From: Aedes albopictus
Taxonomy: Eukaryota > Arthropoda > Insecta > Diptera > Culicidae
DNA: 64,000 bases
NCBI RefSeq assembly: GCF_035046485.1
Contig: NC_085138.1
Span: 331,806,421 to 331,870,420 of the forward strand
Direction of reading: 5' to 3'
Under the pieces are notes generated by a model that saw nothing but the letters and a program-made list of their open reading frames with translations, had not been told where the DNA came from and ran no database searches. Both the position numbers and the translations under genes were made by a program. This document shows positions 45,283-55,638 of the stretch, piece by piece. Numbering within the stretch: position 1 is the first letter of the stretch; each line of letters begins with the position of its first letter.

Positions 45283-47139
45283 ATGAGCAACAACAACAAA
45301 CAAAATAAAACAACAGGTGCCAACTGCCTCTCTCAGCTGGAAAAAATGGACACTGACCAGGGAGATTCGCTGGAGCAGCTCGAAGCACAGCTAGATAGTA
45401 AATCACTGGAAAATCTGTCCAGTTGTCCATCGATCAACTTGGACACTCCAAAGAACTCCGAGATGGAAGACAGCGACGAGGACGATCGAGTAAGCGTCAC
45501 TATCAAGACATCAAGGGGATCAACCGTTGCAAATCCGGAACAATCTCAGCAAATGGACCGAATCAAGCTAAGTGGTGCCGGTAAAAAGCGACTGAAAAAA
45601 CTGCTAGATCAGGGCTATGACAAAGACGAGGCCTATCGCCTTGCCTACAGGCCAAGCGTGCAGTCAGAACCATCGAAAAGGCCTAGAGATGACCTATCGA
45701 GTGGTGAGAAGCCACAACCCAAAAAGACAAAAGGGACATCAACACCAACGGGAAGGCCGCACAAAGACCATTCTCGGAAATCCCTAGCCACATCATCGGT
45801 GAACATCCGGCTGCAACGGCAAAGAGATCCAAACTTCCAAGATGGAAGGGCAGAGGCAGATGCTGTCCACATGCAACCCGGTACCTCTAAAGTTGCGAAT
45901 AAGACAAACGAAGACGCTGAACGCTCCAAACCCGGGAAACTGAAAGTCCCAGGTAAACAGGCTAAAGCTGGAAGTTGCAGTCAACTCGGGAATACGAAGG
46001 TCCCAGATAGGAAAACAGAGGCAGCAGCAGGGCGAAGTCAACCCGGGAAACCGAAAGTCCCAGGCACGAAGCAAAAAGCAAAAACTGCTCATACTCTACC
46101 CGGGAATATTAAAGTCCCTGGTAAGGGGGCATTGGCAGTAGCTGAGAGTCGTCTATCAAGGAATCTAAAAGTCCCAGATAGGAAAACTAAGCCCACTGCT
46201 ACTCAAAATCCGCTATACACGGAGGTTGTGAGCCAAGTACGCATAGGAATAATACCAAAGGACTATCCGACTACAGCTCTAACAACACAACAGCTAATAT
46301 TGGTACAAGACACCATTATTAACAAAGTAGTGGAAAATCGGGGAACAGATGTAAAACCGATTTTCAGAGGCTGCACCATAAAAACAGGCTTCCTTGTTAT
46401 CAACTGCCACGACCAGGCTACAGCGGACTGGTTAAAAAGGATAACTCCGAGCCTACTTGTATGCGAGGGAGTTGAGTTGATAGCGGTCGACGAAAAGAAC
46501 ATTCCTAGATCGGAAATCTTGGTAGCCTACCTGCCAAAAAGCGCCACTAAAAGCAACGAGCAAATAATGGCATTCATCGAGTCACAGAATGACATGGACA
46601 CGGATTCCTGGAGAATTCTGCAAAGATCTTCCCCTAACGGGAATGATGTTGAGCTGGTTCTCACAGTGAACGAGGACTCAATGCAGAAATTGACAAGATG
46701 GGGATTTCAAATCAACTACTTGTATCACACTGCAAAACTACGTCGGGTCAAGAAAAGCAGGATCGACAAGCAGGACAGTAACACTGACTGTATAGAGGTT
46801 CAGGATATGGCAATGGAAACGGAAGTCGCCAGTATGATACAGGGCAAAGACCTAGGGAACACGCTGCCGGGCCCTCAAGTGGACCAGCAGCAACAAATTC
46901 CTGGGCCAAGTCCGGTAAATACTACTGGTGATGAATGTGAAAGTTCGTCTAAAACTGAATCCCAAGAAGGAACTGCTAAAACGAATCCGAAAAAGGATAA
47001 TAACCGTGGTGAGAACAACAGTAGTTCACTGGGAATGCAAAAGAAGGTCCCAGAAATCTCCAAAGAGTCCACCACAAAAGGCACAAAAACTAAGCCGACG
47101 ATCCGCCAGTCACAAAAAAGCGGATCGTCAACGCAATGA
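45283..47139 (+). CDS. ORF1 protein of the LOA-like retrotransposon
   Basis: This is the RNA-binding, particle-forming partner of a LINE. I place the start at ATG 45283 (context AACAATGAGC), giving 618 residues; the frame is open further up to an ATG at 45136, which would add 49 residues unlike the rest. The N-terminal third is acidic then basic and rich in Ser, Lys and Gln. A low-complexity stretch follows with about six diverged repeats of about 22 residues carrying KVPGK, KVPDRK and PGNIKVPGK. Residues near 315-490 resemble a DUF4780-type domain of insect LINE ORF1 proteins (QVRIGIIPKDYP, GFLVINCHD, ILVAYLPKS). No CCHC zinc knuckle is present. The TGA stop overlaps the ORF2 start. Confidence 0.85.
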   Translation: MSNNNKQNKTTGANCLSQLEKMDTDQGDSLEQLEAQLDSKSLENLSSCPSINLDTPKNSEMEDSDEDDRVSVTIKTSRGSTVANPEQSQQMDRIKLSGAGKKRLKKLLDQGYDKDEAYRLAYRPSVQSEPSKRPRDDLSSGEKPQPKKTKGTSTPTGRPHKDHSRKSLATSSVNIRLQRQRDPNFQDGRAEADAVHMQPGTSKVANKTNEDAERSKPGKLKVPGKQAKAGSCSQLGNTKVPDRKTEAAAGRSQPGKPKVPGTKQKAKTAHTLPGNIKVPGKGALAVAESRLSRNLKVPDRKTKPTATQNPLYTEVVSQVRIGIIPKDYPTTALTTQQLILVQDTIINKVVENRGTDVKPIFRGCTIKTGFLVINCHDQATADWLKRITPSLLVCEGVELIAVDEKNIPRSEILVAYLPKSATKSNEQIMAFIESQNDMDTDSWRILQRSSPNGNDVELVLTVNEDSMQKLTRWGFQINYLYHTAKLRRVKKSRIDKQDSNTDCIEVQDMAMETEVASMIQGKDLGNTLPGPQVDQQQQIPGPSPVNTTGDECESSSKTESQEGTAKTNPKKDNNRGENNSSSLGMQKKVPEISKESTTKGTKTKPTIRQSQKSGSSTQ

Positions 47140-50100
47140 CCAACATAAAATTGGTTCAGGCAAACCTACAGCATGCAAGAGGGGCATCAGGCGTACTTTT
47201 GCAAAGGTTTGCCAAAGAAGACCTCGACCTGGCGTTAGTACAGGAACCGTGGGTCAACAATCATAGGGTGATGGGCCTTACTACACCAAAATGTAAGTTA
47301 CTCTATGATGATAGCCATCCTTCTCCAAGGACAGCTATCTTAGTAAATGGAAGGATTAATTTTACTCCTATTACAGAATTTATCAAACGAGACATCGTAG
47401 CCATCAGGGTGGAGGTTCCAACAACCAGGGGTAAGTCTATCGTTAATATAGCATCAGCTTACTTTCCTGGTGATGAAGAAGAAGCTCCGACGTCCTCAAT
47501 CTGCGAATTTGTCACCAGCTGCAGACAACAAAACCAGCAATTTATTATCTGCTGCGATGCCAACGCTCACCACACTGTATGGGGAAGCAGTGACATCAAC
47601 AAACGAGGTGAGTCCCTTTTAGAATATATTTCTGCTAATAACATTGATATATGTAACAGAGGGGACAAACCCACATATGTTAACTCAAGGCGACATGAAG
47701 TACTTGATTTAACACTTTGTAGCCAAATTCTAACAGATAGAATTACCTCTTGGGAAGTATCTGACGAGGTATCTCTCTCAGATCATAAGCATATCACCTT
47801 CTCAATAGAGAGGGGAGAGACCGTGAGGGAATTCTATCGAGACCCCAGGAACACCAACTGGGATCTCTACAAGCAAATTCTTGCGACCAAGCAACCTCTG
47901 CTGGACGAAAAAATAAGAACAGCAGAGCAACTAGAAGAAGCTTCTAGGATGGTCACTAACAAAATTATACAAGCATACTACGAAAGTTGTCCACAAAGGG
48001 AAAGGAGTTCAAACAGGAAAGTCCCTTGGTGGAACAACGCTCTACAAAAAATGAGGAGGAAAGTAAGAAAACTCTTCAACAGAGCAAAAGCAACTTCAGA
48101 TTGGGGCCAATATAGAAAGGCTCTAACCGAATATAGCACTGAAATAAGGAAAAGCAAACGAAGACATTGGAGATTCATGTGTGAAAACATCCAATACACT
48201 TCAGAAGCGGCCAGGCTTCAAAAAGTCCTTTCTAAGGAACACTCAAATGGCCTAGGCAACGTTAAGAAGGATAATGGCACATTCACCAGAAGTCCTTCAG
48301 AAACATTGGAAGTACTGATGGAAAAACATTTCCCAGGCTCATTTGCTGTTGATGAAAATTCATCGGGACAATTGAGGACAAATTCTGGACGCAATATGAA
48401 CAGAAAAGATGCACTCATGGAATCCCGAAAAATTTTCACAGTGGCAATGGTGGACTGGGCAATAAATTCCTTCGACCCTTTCAAATCTGCTGGTGAAGAC
48501 GGCATTTTTCCGGCGCTAATACAGCACGGTAGGGACATAATCATCCCTGCTTTAGTTGAGATGTTTATTAGTAGCATGACACTGTGCTACATTCCCAGTT
48601 GGTGGAATAAGGTAAGAGTGATATTCATACCAAAAAACGGCAAACGGGACAAAACACAGCCTAAAGCATACAGGCCAATAAGCCTAACCTCAATTATACT
48701 CAAAATAATGGAGAAGATTCTGGATGAGCATATCAAAGGCTCGTTTTTAAAAGCTCACAAGCTAAATAAATTACAGTTTGCCTATTGCAAAGGCAAGTCG
48801 ACGGTAACAGCCCTTCACACGTTAACACAAAAAATAGAAAAAAGCATCAAATACAAGGAAGTAGCGTACTGTGCATTTCTTGATATTGAAGATGCGTTTG
48901 ATAACGCTTCACATGCTTCAATCAGATCAGCTATGTATAAACGGGGCTTTCATGGCTCAATCGTTGACTGGATCACTGCAGCGCTGAGAAATCGATGTAT
49001 TGTCTCTAGACTGGGCGAATCAACCATTAAAGTAAGTACGTCTAAGGGCTGTCCCCAAGGAGGTGTACTTTCACCATTGCTGTGGTCTTTAGTTGTTGAT
49101 GACTTGCTTAATAGTTTAGTGGCAATGGGATTCGAAGTCATTGGTTATGCAGATGATATCGTGATAGTGGTAAGAGGGAAGCATGATGAAACGCTATCAA
49201 ACAGAATGCAAATAGCGTTAAACTACACTCTTGCCTGGTGTAAAGGAGAGGGATTAAACGTAAATCCCTCAAAAACTACTCTTGTAATTTTTACAAGAAA
49301 AAGAAATGTCAATATAAAGGCACCGTCCTTGGATGGGGTACAGTTGACATTCTCCTCCAGGGTGAAATATTTAGGAGTCATACTAGATAAAAAACTGAAC
49401 TGGAGTGAACATCTAGAGCATGTAGTAAATAAGGCAACAACTGCTCTTTGGGCCTGTCGGAGAGTGATCGGGGGAAAGTGGGGGCTAAAACCCAGGATAG
49501 TTCATTGGATCTACCTGACAGTTGTTAGACCCAAAGTCTCTTATGCCTCTCTAGTCTGGTGGCCTAAAACCAAAACCAAAACAGCCCAACGAGTGCTGGC
49601 TAAACTTCAACGTTTAGCAACAGTGTCAATAACAGGAGCTATTCGAAGTACTCCTGGTTCAACACTAGATGCCTTAATGCATCTGCTACCCTTGCACCAA
49701 TTTGTGCAACTAGAGGCGAAGAAAAGTGCCTTGAAGTTAAAAAGATATAAGAACATCTTAGAAGGCGATCTAACAGGACATTTGAAAATCTTAACCAATG
49801 TTACTGTAAATCCACTAGTAATACAAAATGAAGACTGGATGGAACCAAAATTCATCTTAGATATACCATACAAAGTTTCGATTGATGATCGGAGCGTATG
49901 GGAATCAGGAGGACCAACGGTTCGACCAGGATCTATTGTATTCTATACGGATGGATCGAAAATGAGTGATAGAACTGGGGCTGGAGTATATGGACCCAGG
50001 ACTAAACTCGCCATACCAATGGGTAAATGGCCAACGGTGTTCCAAGCTGAAATTCAAGCTATTTTGGAATGCGCTGCCATCTGTCTTAAAAGAAAATATA

Positions 50101-50777
50101 GACATGCGAATATCTATATCTTTTCAGACAGTCAGGCAGCTTTAAAGGCAGTCTGCACATTTGAATGTTATTCTAAGCTAGTATGGGAGTGCATTACACT
50201 ACTGAAGGAACTGGCTGGAAGGAATACTGTAAAATTATTCTGGGTACCAGGTCATTGTGGAATTGCAGGCAACGAAATTGCGGACCAGCTAGCTAGGGAG
50301 GGATCTCTGGGTGCCTTGTATGGACCGGAACCCTTCTGTGGAGTATCATCAAGTGCTCTATCGATGGAGCTAAAAAAATGGGAGAAACAGAGCGTAGGAG
50401 CAAACTGGCATACTGCACCTGGAATATCCCAGTCAAAGAGATTCATCGTGCCAAGCGTGAAAAACACGAACACACTACTGAAACTTAGTAAACGCGAATT
50501 AAGTGTGTACACAGGATTGTTAACTGGGCACTGCCCATCTCGACACTTTCTATTGAAGCTCAAGAAGATTGAATCAGAAGAATGTCGGTTCTGTGGTTTC
50601 AACTCTGAAACCTCGGAACATCTACTTTGTGAGTGTAGTTTTCTCTTTAAGAAGAGAGAATGTTATTTCGGTGGATGTATCATGCATCCCCGAGATATCT
50701 GGTGGAATATAAATCCCAAGAAGGTAGTGGCTTTCATTTTGGAAGCTATTCCAGACTGGGGTATAATGCAGGCCTAA
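47136..50777 (+). CDS. ORF2: endonuclease, reverse transcriptase and RNase H
   Basis: This 1213-residue polyprotein performs target-primed reverse transcription. The APE-type endonuclease is at the N-terminus: LVQANLQHARG, LVQEPWV, CDANAHH (Asp near 141) and SDHKHITF (near 215). The reverse transcriptase has PKAYRPISLTS, the first catalytic Asp in FLDIEDAFD (near 583), GCPQGGVLSPLLW and YADD (671-674). RNase H has FYTDGSKMSDRTG (Asp near 939), QAEIQAILE, FSDSQAALKA and PGHCGIAGNEIAD (His near 1040). A CX2CX8H...C finger (from Cys 1150) closes the protein. All catalytic motifs are intact and the length suits LOA-type LINEs. It starts at ATG 47136, sharing ATGA with the ORF1 stop, so stop-start reinitiation is the likely mode of translation. 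Confidence 0.95.
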   Translation: MTNIKLVQANLQHARGASGVLLQRFAKEDLDLALVQEPWVNNHRVMGLTTPKCKLLYDDSHPSPRTAILVNGRINFTPITEFIKRDIVAIRVEVPTTRGKSIVNIASAYFPGDEEEAPTSSICEFVTSCRQQNQQFIICCDANAHHTVWGSSDINKRGESLLEYISANNIDICNRGDKPTYVNSRRHEVLDLTLCSQILTDRITSWEVSDEVSLSDHKHITFSIERGETVREFYRDPRNTNWDLYKQILATKQPLLDEKIRTAEQLEEASRMVTNKIIQAYYESCPQRERSSNRKVPWWNNALQKMRRKVRKLFNRAKATSDWGQYRKALTEYSTEIRKSKRRHWRFMCENIQYTSEAARLQKVLSKEHSNGLGNVKKDNGTFTRSPSETLEVLMEKHFPGSFAVDENSSGQLRTNSGRNMNRKDALMESRKIFTVAMVDWAINSFDPFKSAGEDGIFPALIQHGRDIIIPALVEMFISSMTLCYIPSWWNKVRVIFIPKNGKRDKTQPKAYRPISLTSIILKIMEKILDEHIKGSFLKAHKLNKLQFAYCKGKSTVTALHTLTQKIEKSIKYKEVAYCAFLDIEDAFDNASHASIRSAMYKRGFHGSIVDWITAALRNRCIVSRLGESTIKVSTSKGCPQGGVLSPLLWSLVVDDLLNSLVAMGFEVIGYADDIVIVVRGKHDETLSNRMQIALNYTLAWCKGEGLNVNPSKTTLVIFTRKRNVNIKAPSLDGVQLTFSSRVKYLGVILDKKLNWSEHLEHVVNKATTALWACRRVIGGKWGLKPRIVHWIYLTVVRPKVSYASLVWWPKTKTKTAQRVLAKLQRLATVSITGAIRSTPGSTLDALMHLLPLHQFVQLEAKKSALKLKRYKNILEGDLTGHLKILTNVTVNPLVIQNEDWMEPKFILDIPYKVSIDDRSVWESGGPTVRPGSIVFYTDGSKMSDRTGAGVYGPRTKLAIPMGKWPTVFQAEIQAILECAAICLKRKYRHANIYIFSDSQAALKAVCTFECYSKLVWECITLLKELAGRNTVKLFWVPGHCGIAGNEIADQLAREGSLGALYGPEPFCGVSSSALSMELKKWEKQSVGANWHTAPGISQSKRFIVPSVKNTNTLLKLSKRELSVYTGLLTGHCPSRHFLLKLKKIESEECRFCGFNSETSEHLLCECSFLFKKRECYFGGCIMHPRDIWWNINPKKVVAFILEAIPDWGIMQA

Positions 50778-50896
50778 AAAAAAAAACAATCGCTAGTTCT
50801 TAATACTAGTGAGTGTACTAATGTACTGCATAAAGCAACTGGGTCTTACCACAATAGATCAATTAATGGTCGCAGTGGTTGTGTACCCCTACAGGG

Positions 50897-50928
<32 letters not shown>

Positions 50929-50937
50929 TCGTGGAAC

Positions 50938-52828
50938 CAAGTGAGAATAGTGAAGTAGATTCATACAACAACAATTTACAGCAAAGTGTTTTACAAACGT
51001 TTCGGTTTTCACTAATACGGGTATATTCGCATTCTATTGCTGTACAAAACCTAGCGAAAACTTCGAATTGTAATGTGTAGATGTCTGTGTACGCAAAATG
51101 AACACGTGTTTGAAGGACAAATTAAATTTATTAAAAAAAAATATACGCTTGCTCCAGCGGGGATCCAACTCACAACTCACTATCCGCCAGATGGGCGCTT
51201 CGTTACCTCCAAGCCACAGAGACACTTGGAATGTTTCAGTCCCCTGTAGGGGGAGCTGAATCTAATTTTCAGTACATTACACATGCTTTGCTTTTTTTTG
51301 CATTCGAAATTTTCTTCGGGTGGGATAAATATATCATAGATCATTCATTGGTGAGCTCGTTCCATATTAATAAAAAAGTCATTGTATCGTTATTTCTATG
51401 AAAATGATACCTTTCCAAAGTTTTCGTTGTTTAGTTTTTGAATAATTACTGATATTATCAAACTTTATGCTTCAAAATAAGTACGACGATGGATTTCATG
51501 AATCAACGAGGTTAAATCTGCAAATCATTTTAAAGAAATGCATAATTTTTAAAACTGAAAATCAATAATACTGCTTTAGAAATGCAATTGACAAGTCAGT
51601 GTAGTTTTTCACACACACACACACACCTCCGGCCACCATTCTTTTCCTCGTTCTAGACGAACAAGAACAGAACCAACCAACAAAGCGACGTTCAATTTAC
51701 AATTTAAAGTTTTTCACTTGCACTTCTTGCATCGCATCGGCGGCGGCGAATCGAAACGGAATCAAGCTGCACCAGCTCAACGTGTTATGGCGCTGGCTAC
51801 GATCCGCTCCTTATAGCATTCCCGGACTCTTTGAAGGAGAAAAATAGCATAACGACGGCGAGTGTGTTGCTTCCTTTTCTTATTTCTTTCCCGATATAAG
51901 CAGAACGGTTTTGCGACTTCAAGTGCAACGAGGACACCGAAGCAGTAATAAAAAAAAATAGCAGTGGACCATTGATGGGAAGACTGGCCAGGCTTCCCGA
52001 GTGAGGAGCAGCGGAAACCGCTGCACTCCAGAAGAAAAACTGCTTCACAGGCGCACAGTCGGAGATCAACCGAAGAAAAATCAGCATATTTATTTTATGC
52101 CATTTTTAGTCGCTCGTTCGCTCGCTCTAGAAATCGATCGGTGGAAATTGATAGCCTTTGTGTAGCTTCTCGTGCGGTTCCAGTCAAGGCTGCTGCCGCG
52201 CCCACCGTCGCTCTTTCCGCACGGATTGGAAAATGAGAAGAAATTTAATGTACCAACGCGGGAACTAGCTCAGCTGAGCCGGCTGATTGGGGACGGGTCG
52301 GCGAAGGGGAGGAAAAACACTGACCCAGGCCACACTCCTCGTACCTACGGACAGGAAGCAAAACTGTTTCGAGCACATAATAAAATAAAAACTGTATCTT
52401 CTTTCTTGACCAAGGCTGTAAATGGGAGTTGTGATGCAAGTTCTAGCTGTTGCTGGGAGGTGCAATAAATCTTGTTAGAAATTGACGCCCGGGAAGTTGC
52501 TGCTACACAGCAGAAACAACGGTGAATCCGACTAGAAGATGCGGGTTAGATGAGTTCAATGTTCAAAAATGAATTACAATTGAAGATGCTTTTTTTCAAT
52601 AACCTAGGATGTTTGAATTATAATTTATGAGCATTTATGTGGAGTATTTTAATGTAGGTTCAAATTTTTTGAGTGAAATGGCAGATACACGGGTATATAT
52701 CCGGAACCAGAAACTGGCGAGATGAGTCATGATTTCAGGAGCAACATTCGAAAAAGGCCAAAGAAGTCTTGTGCCTTTCCGGAAATGCTCTTTACTTATT
52801 ATCAGTATTAGTTTGAGTAGACAAGTTG
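50938..52828. other. Unique sequence, with a tRNA-like remnant
   Basis: It begins with the continuation of the LINE target. A tRNA-like minus-strand segment lies at about 51145-51225 (TGGCTTGGAGG resembling an A box, GAGTTGGATCCCCG resembling a B box). A CA microsatellite is at 51609-51626. The stretch at about 51640-52480 has balanced composition, with short overlapping frames on both strands and no domain, and may be host regulatory or untranslated sequence. Confidence 0.4.
51145..51225 (-). repeat. tRNA-like remnant, possibly SINE-derived
   Basis: The A-box-like and B-box-like motifs are spaced about 40 bases apart, and the following sequence is A-rich on the minus strand. It lacks a standard cloverleaf that I can trace, so I call it tRNA-derived and not a tRNA gene. 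Confidence 0.4.
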
Positions 52829-52836
52829 ATGGGAAT

Positions 52837-54895
52837 CAGAGATGCCAGATATACACTAACTTTACTTCCTTAAACTCTTTTTTTCAGAATTTCCTGCTTA
52901 GATTTCTTCAGAAATTTGCATGTGAAGATATATTTATCTCCAGAGATTTCTTCAAAAGTTCAAAATTGAGAAGTTCCTTCATGAAGTTTTCCTGAAAAAA
53001 GAAAAACTCTTTAATTCTTCAAGTAAATTATTCAAAAATCCTAAAGAGATTTGTTCGGAAACTCTTCCCAGAGTTCTCCAAGTTTTTTTTTTTTTTTTGA
53101 GAAATTCGATCAGTGATTCCTGCAAAAACTCCTTCACGGTGTTTAAGAAAAATAAATGAAAAAAAATCTTGATAGACTTCTTCAGTAACTCTATCAATGA
53201 AAGAATTCTTGAGAAATTTCTGCAGTGATTCCTGGAAAATCCGTAGAGGAATTTCTATAGGAATTTTTCAAAAAAATGCAGACATTGCAGACAAAGGTAT
53301 TTGTGTTTTTCTTAAGAAATCCCTCAATAAATTTCTAAAGGTTTCCTGGAGGATTTTCTGAAGGAATCCTTGGAAGAACTGCTGGAGGTACTTCTGAAGG
53401 ATTCATCGAAAAAAAATGTCGTCCAGTTCATGAAGAGATTTCTTGGGAGAATTCTTTAGAGAACCAATAAAAAAAAAGATTTTTCATGGAATTTTTGAAA
53501 TACTGGAGAACTTTCCAAAAATATTCTTTGGAACATTTCTAGAAAAAATCTTTGAAATATGCTTATTGGTAGAAGTTCTGCAGCAATTGTTGGGAGAATA
53601 TTTTGAAAAAAAAATGTGAAAAATCCCTGAACAAAAGTCTGAACAAATCCAAAGCAGTGCCTGGAGGAATACCTCAAGGAACTATTGGATAAACTCCTGG
53701 AGGAACTTTCCAGAAAAGTCTCTTGAGAATTTCTAGAGAAACTTCAAAAAAAAAAAAAAATCCCGAGAAAATCCCTGAAAAAAATGAGTAATCTTTAGGT
53801 ATAAATTCAAGCAATAATTTCTGGAATGATTCTTGAAGTTTATTAAAGACTAGCTTTCCCGGCAAACTTTGTCTTGCCAATCTTGTGGTGGATTGTCAGA
53901 CTGCACTCATTTAGCACCGCACTGTAGATTGATTTCATTTCGATCATGTTGATTTTCTTCCCAGATCATCAAAAATCAGCACTTTTTCAATTTTCTTACT
54001 GTTTTTGATGATTTTCGTAACGTTTACTATTTATAAACACAGCCACCATGAGTACGAATCAAACCATGCAAGAGTCATCCTAATCGGTTCACCCGTTCGT
54101 GAGTTTTGTTGCCTCAAAGGAACTTCAAACTCATTTATATATATATATAGATTATCATTTTTGTGTATTTTAACTTATGCTAGTTTTTCACACAAACTGG
54201 AAGTTTATGAATTTCTGATAGAATCTCTGAATGTTTGTTAATGAAAAATATCTTCTGGATTTGCATCTTTTCAAGATACGTGAGAAGAAATTCATGGAGA
54301 AACCCCTGGAGAAATTCATTGATAAATTTTCGGAGAAATGCTATAGAAAAACTCCTGAAAAAAAAAAATTGGAGGAATTTCTCCAAAAATATTGAGAAAC
54401 AATGTATTAAGAAATACCAGCATAACTTATGTAGCAATCTCTGAATGAAATTTCTCTTTAATTCTTTAAAGAATCCCATGAGGATTTTCGAAAGGAATTC
54501 CTGAGGAAACACGTGAACCAGTTTCAGGATATTTTTTGAGAAACTCCCAGGAAAGTCCCAGCGAAAATTCCTGGAAGAATCCCTGGAGGCATTTTCACAA
54601 AAATCTGGCGACGTAGAAGTTTAGAATTATGCAAATACATATTTTTTTACTATGCAAAATCATAACGTTCTGCTATTTATACCGTTTAGTGAAAACTTAC
54701 TGTAAATAGAAATGTTTCTGTAAAATTTGGGACACAAAAATTTACATGTTCTAAATACAGATTTCTGACGGGGTCTGACTGGATTTACGGAAACTTGATG
54801 TTTTTTGGCTTTCAGTGACAATTTCAAAATATAGACAAATACAGATTTTCTAAAATTCTGATACAGATTTTTGGAAAAATCATCTGGCATCCCTG
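52837..54895. mobile_element. hAT-like element enclosing decayed satellite
   Basis: The left end is CAGAGATGCCAGAT and the right end is the complement of CAGGGATGCCAGAT, 13 of 14 identical. An 8-bp direct repeat follows, ATGGGAAT at 52829-52836 and ATGGGGAT at 54896-54903, one mismatch. CAGGGATGCCAGA ends and 8-bp targets point to hAT. The interior at about 52860-54600 is mostly decayed GAATTC-type repeat with orientation changing near 53300. A 270-bp stretch at 53855-54150 is distinct, ending in TATATATATAG. There is no transposase. Confidence 0.7.
53855..54152 (+). mobile_element. Interspersed repeat with TA-rich tail
   Basis: It begins near ACTAGCTTTCCCGGCAAAC and ends in ATTTATATATATATAG. 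The part reading CATCCTAATCGGTTCACCC then TTCGTGAG resembles the conserved 3' region of many insect retroposons that end in short TA repeats. It interrupts the decayed satellite inside the hAT-like element. The class is uncertain. Confidence 0.4.
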
Positions 54896-55020
54896 ATGGG
54901 GATAAAGCGAAGTAATTGCTTACCAATATTTTCAAATGTTATTCCAGATTTAGTGATAAATGTGTATTTTTATGTTATATGAAGCAAAAGAATAAATAGT
55001 GCAGTCACATTTACTCTTAA

Positions 55021-55634
55021 CCCTCTAATACCCAAACTTTTGATTTTGATCTAAGTATCATTTTTCGTCATCTAAAATCGATTTAAACATGTTTTGGAAG
55101 ATGATTCTTTTTAATTCTCGATTTCGTGAATTTCTGTTTTTGATTTTTCTAATTTATATTTTTGAACATCCCTACAGTTTTATATTTTTCCTGGAAGCCC
55201 ATTTGGGGTACGGATTTTTTGAGATGAAAACATTTTGAGATTTTATGATTATTGTTGAAATATTTTTATTTTTATTTTTTTTTCATATATATTTTTCCGT
55301 GTAATTTGAAGGAAAATAATTTTAGAGTGTATTCAATTCTCTTAAACTATAAAACTAGGATAGAATGATTTGGAAAAAAAATTTAAAATATGTTAATTGC
55401 AGCGATTCAATACAAAATAAACAATGACTTCTAGAAAGTGACTAAAACATCATTTTTCCAATAATTAAAAAAAAATTAAATACGCTTTAAAATACACCAA
55501 AAACCGGTTAGAGATATACAAAACAGTCCTAAATATCAGCCAAAAATATAAAATATTTGACTTTCAACGAAAAAAAAAAATACAAAAACTCTCAAACTAT
55601 ACCCCGTTTAAAGGCGGGGTTGGGTATTAGAGGG
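55021..55634. mobile_element. TTAA-flanked piggyBac-like MITE
   Basis: Perfect inverted ends CCCTCTAATACCCAA are flanked by TTAA at 55017-55020 and 55635-55638. A TTAA target with CCC-starting ends is the signature of piggyBac-type elements. The interior is AT-rich without coding frame. Confidence 0.82.
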
Positions 55635-55638
55635 TTAA

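Larger units (their letters stand above)
44947..50922 (+). mobile_element. Complete LOA-like non-LTR retrotransposon
   Basis: A 5976-bp LINE carries a 5' leader of about 336 bases, two overlapping ORFs, a 3' untranslated region of about 120 bases and a poly(A) run of about 26 (50897-50922). An exact 15-bp target duplication, ATTGATTCGTGGAAC, lies at 44932-44946 and 50923-50937. Both frames are free of stops. It is inserted in unique sequence, not satellite. An endonuclease, reverse transcriptase and RNase H in one protein plus a non-CCHC ORF1 suggest the LOA clade (Aedes Lian-like); I or R1 clades are alternatives. It is likely recent and possibly mobile. Confidence 0.9.
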
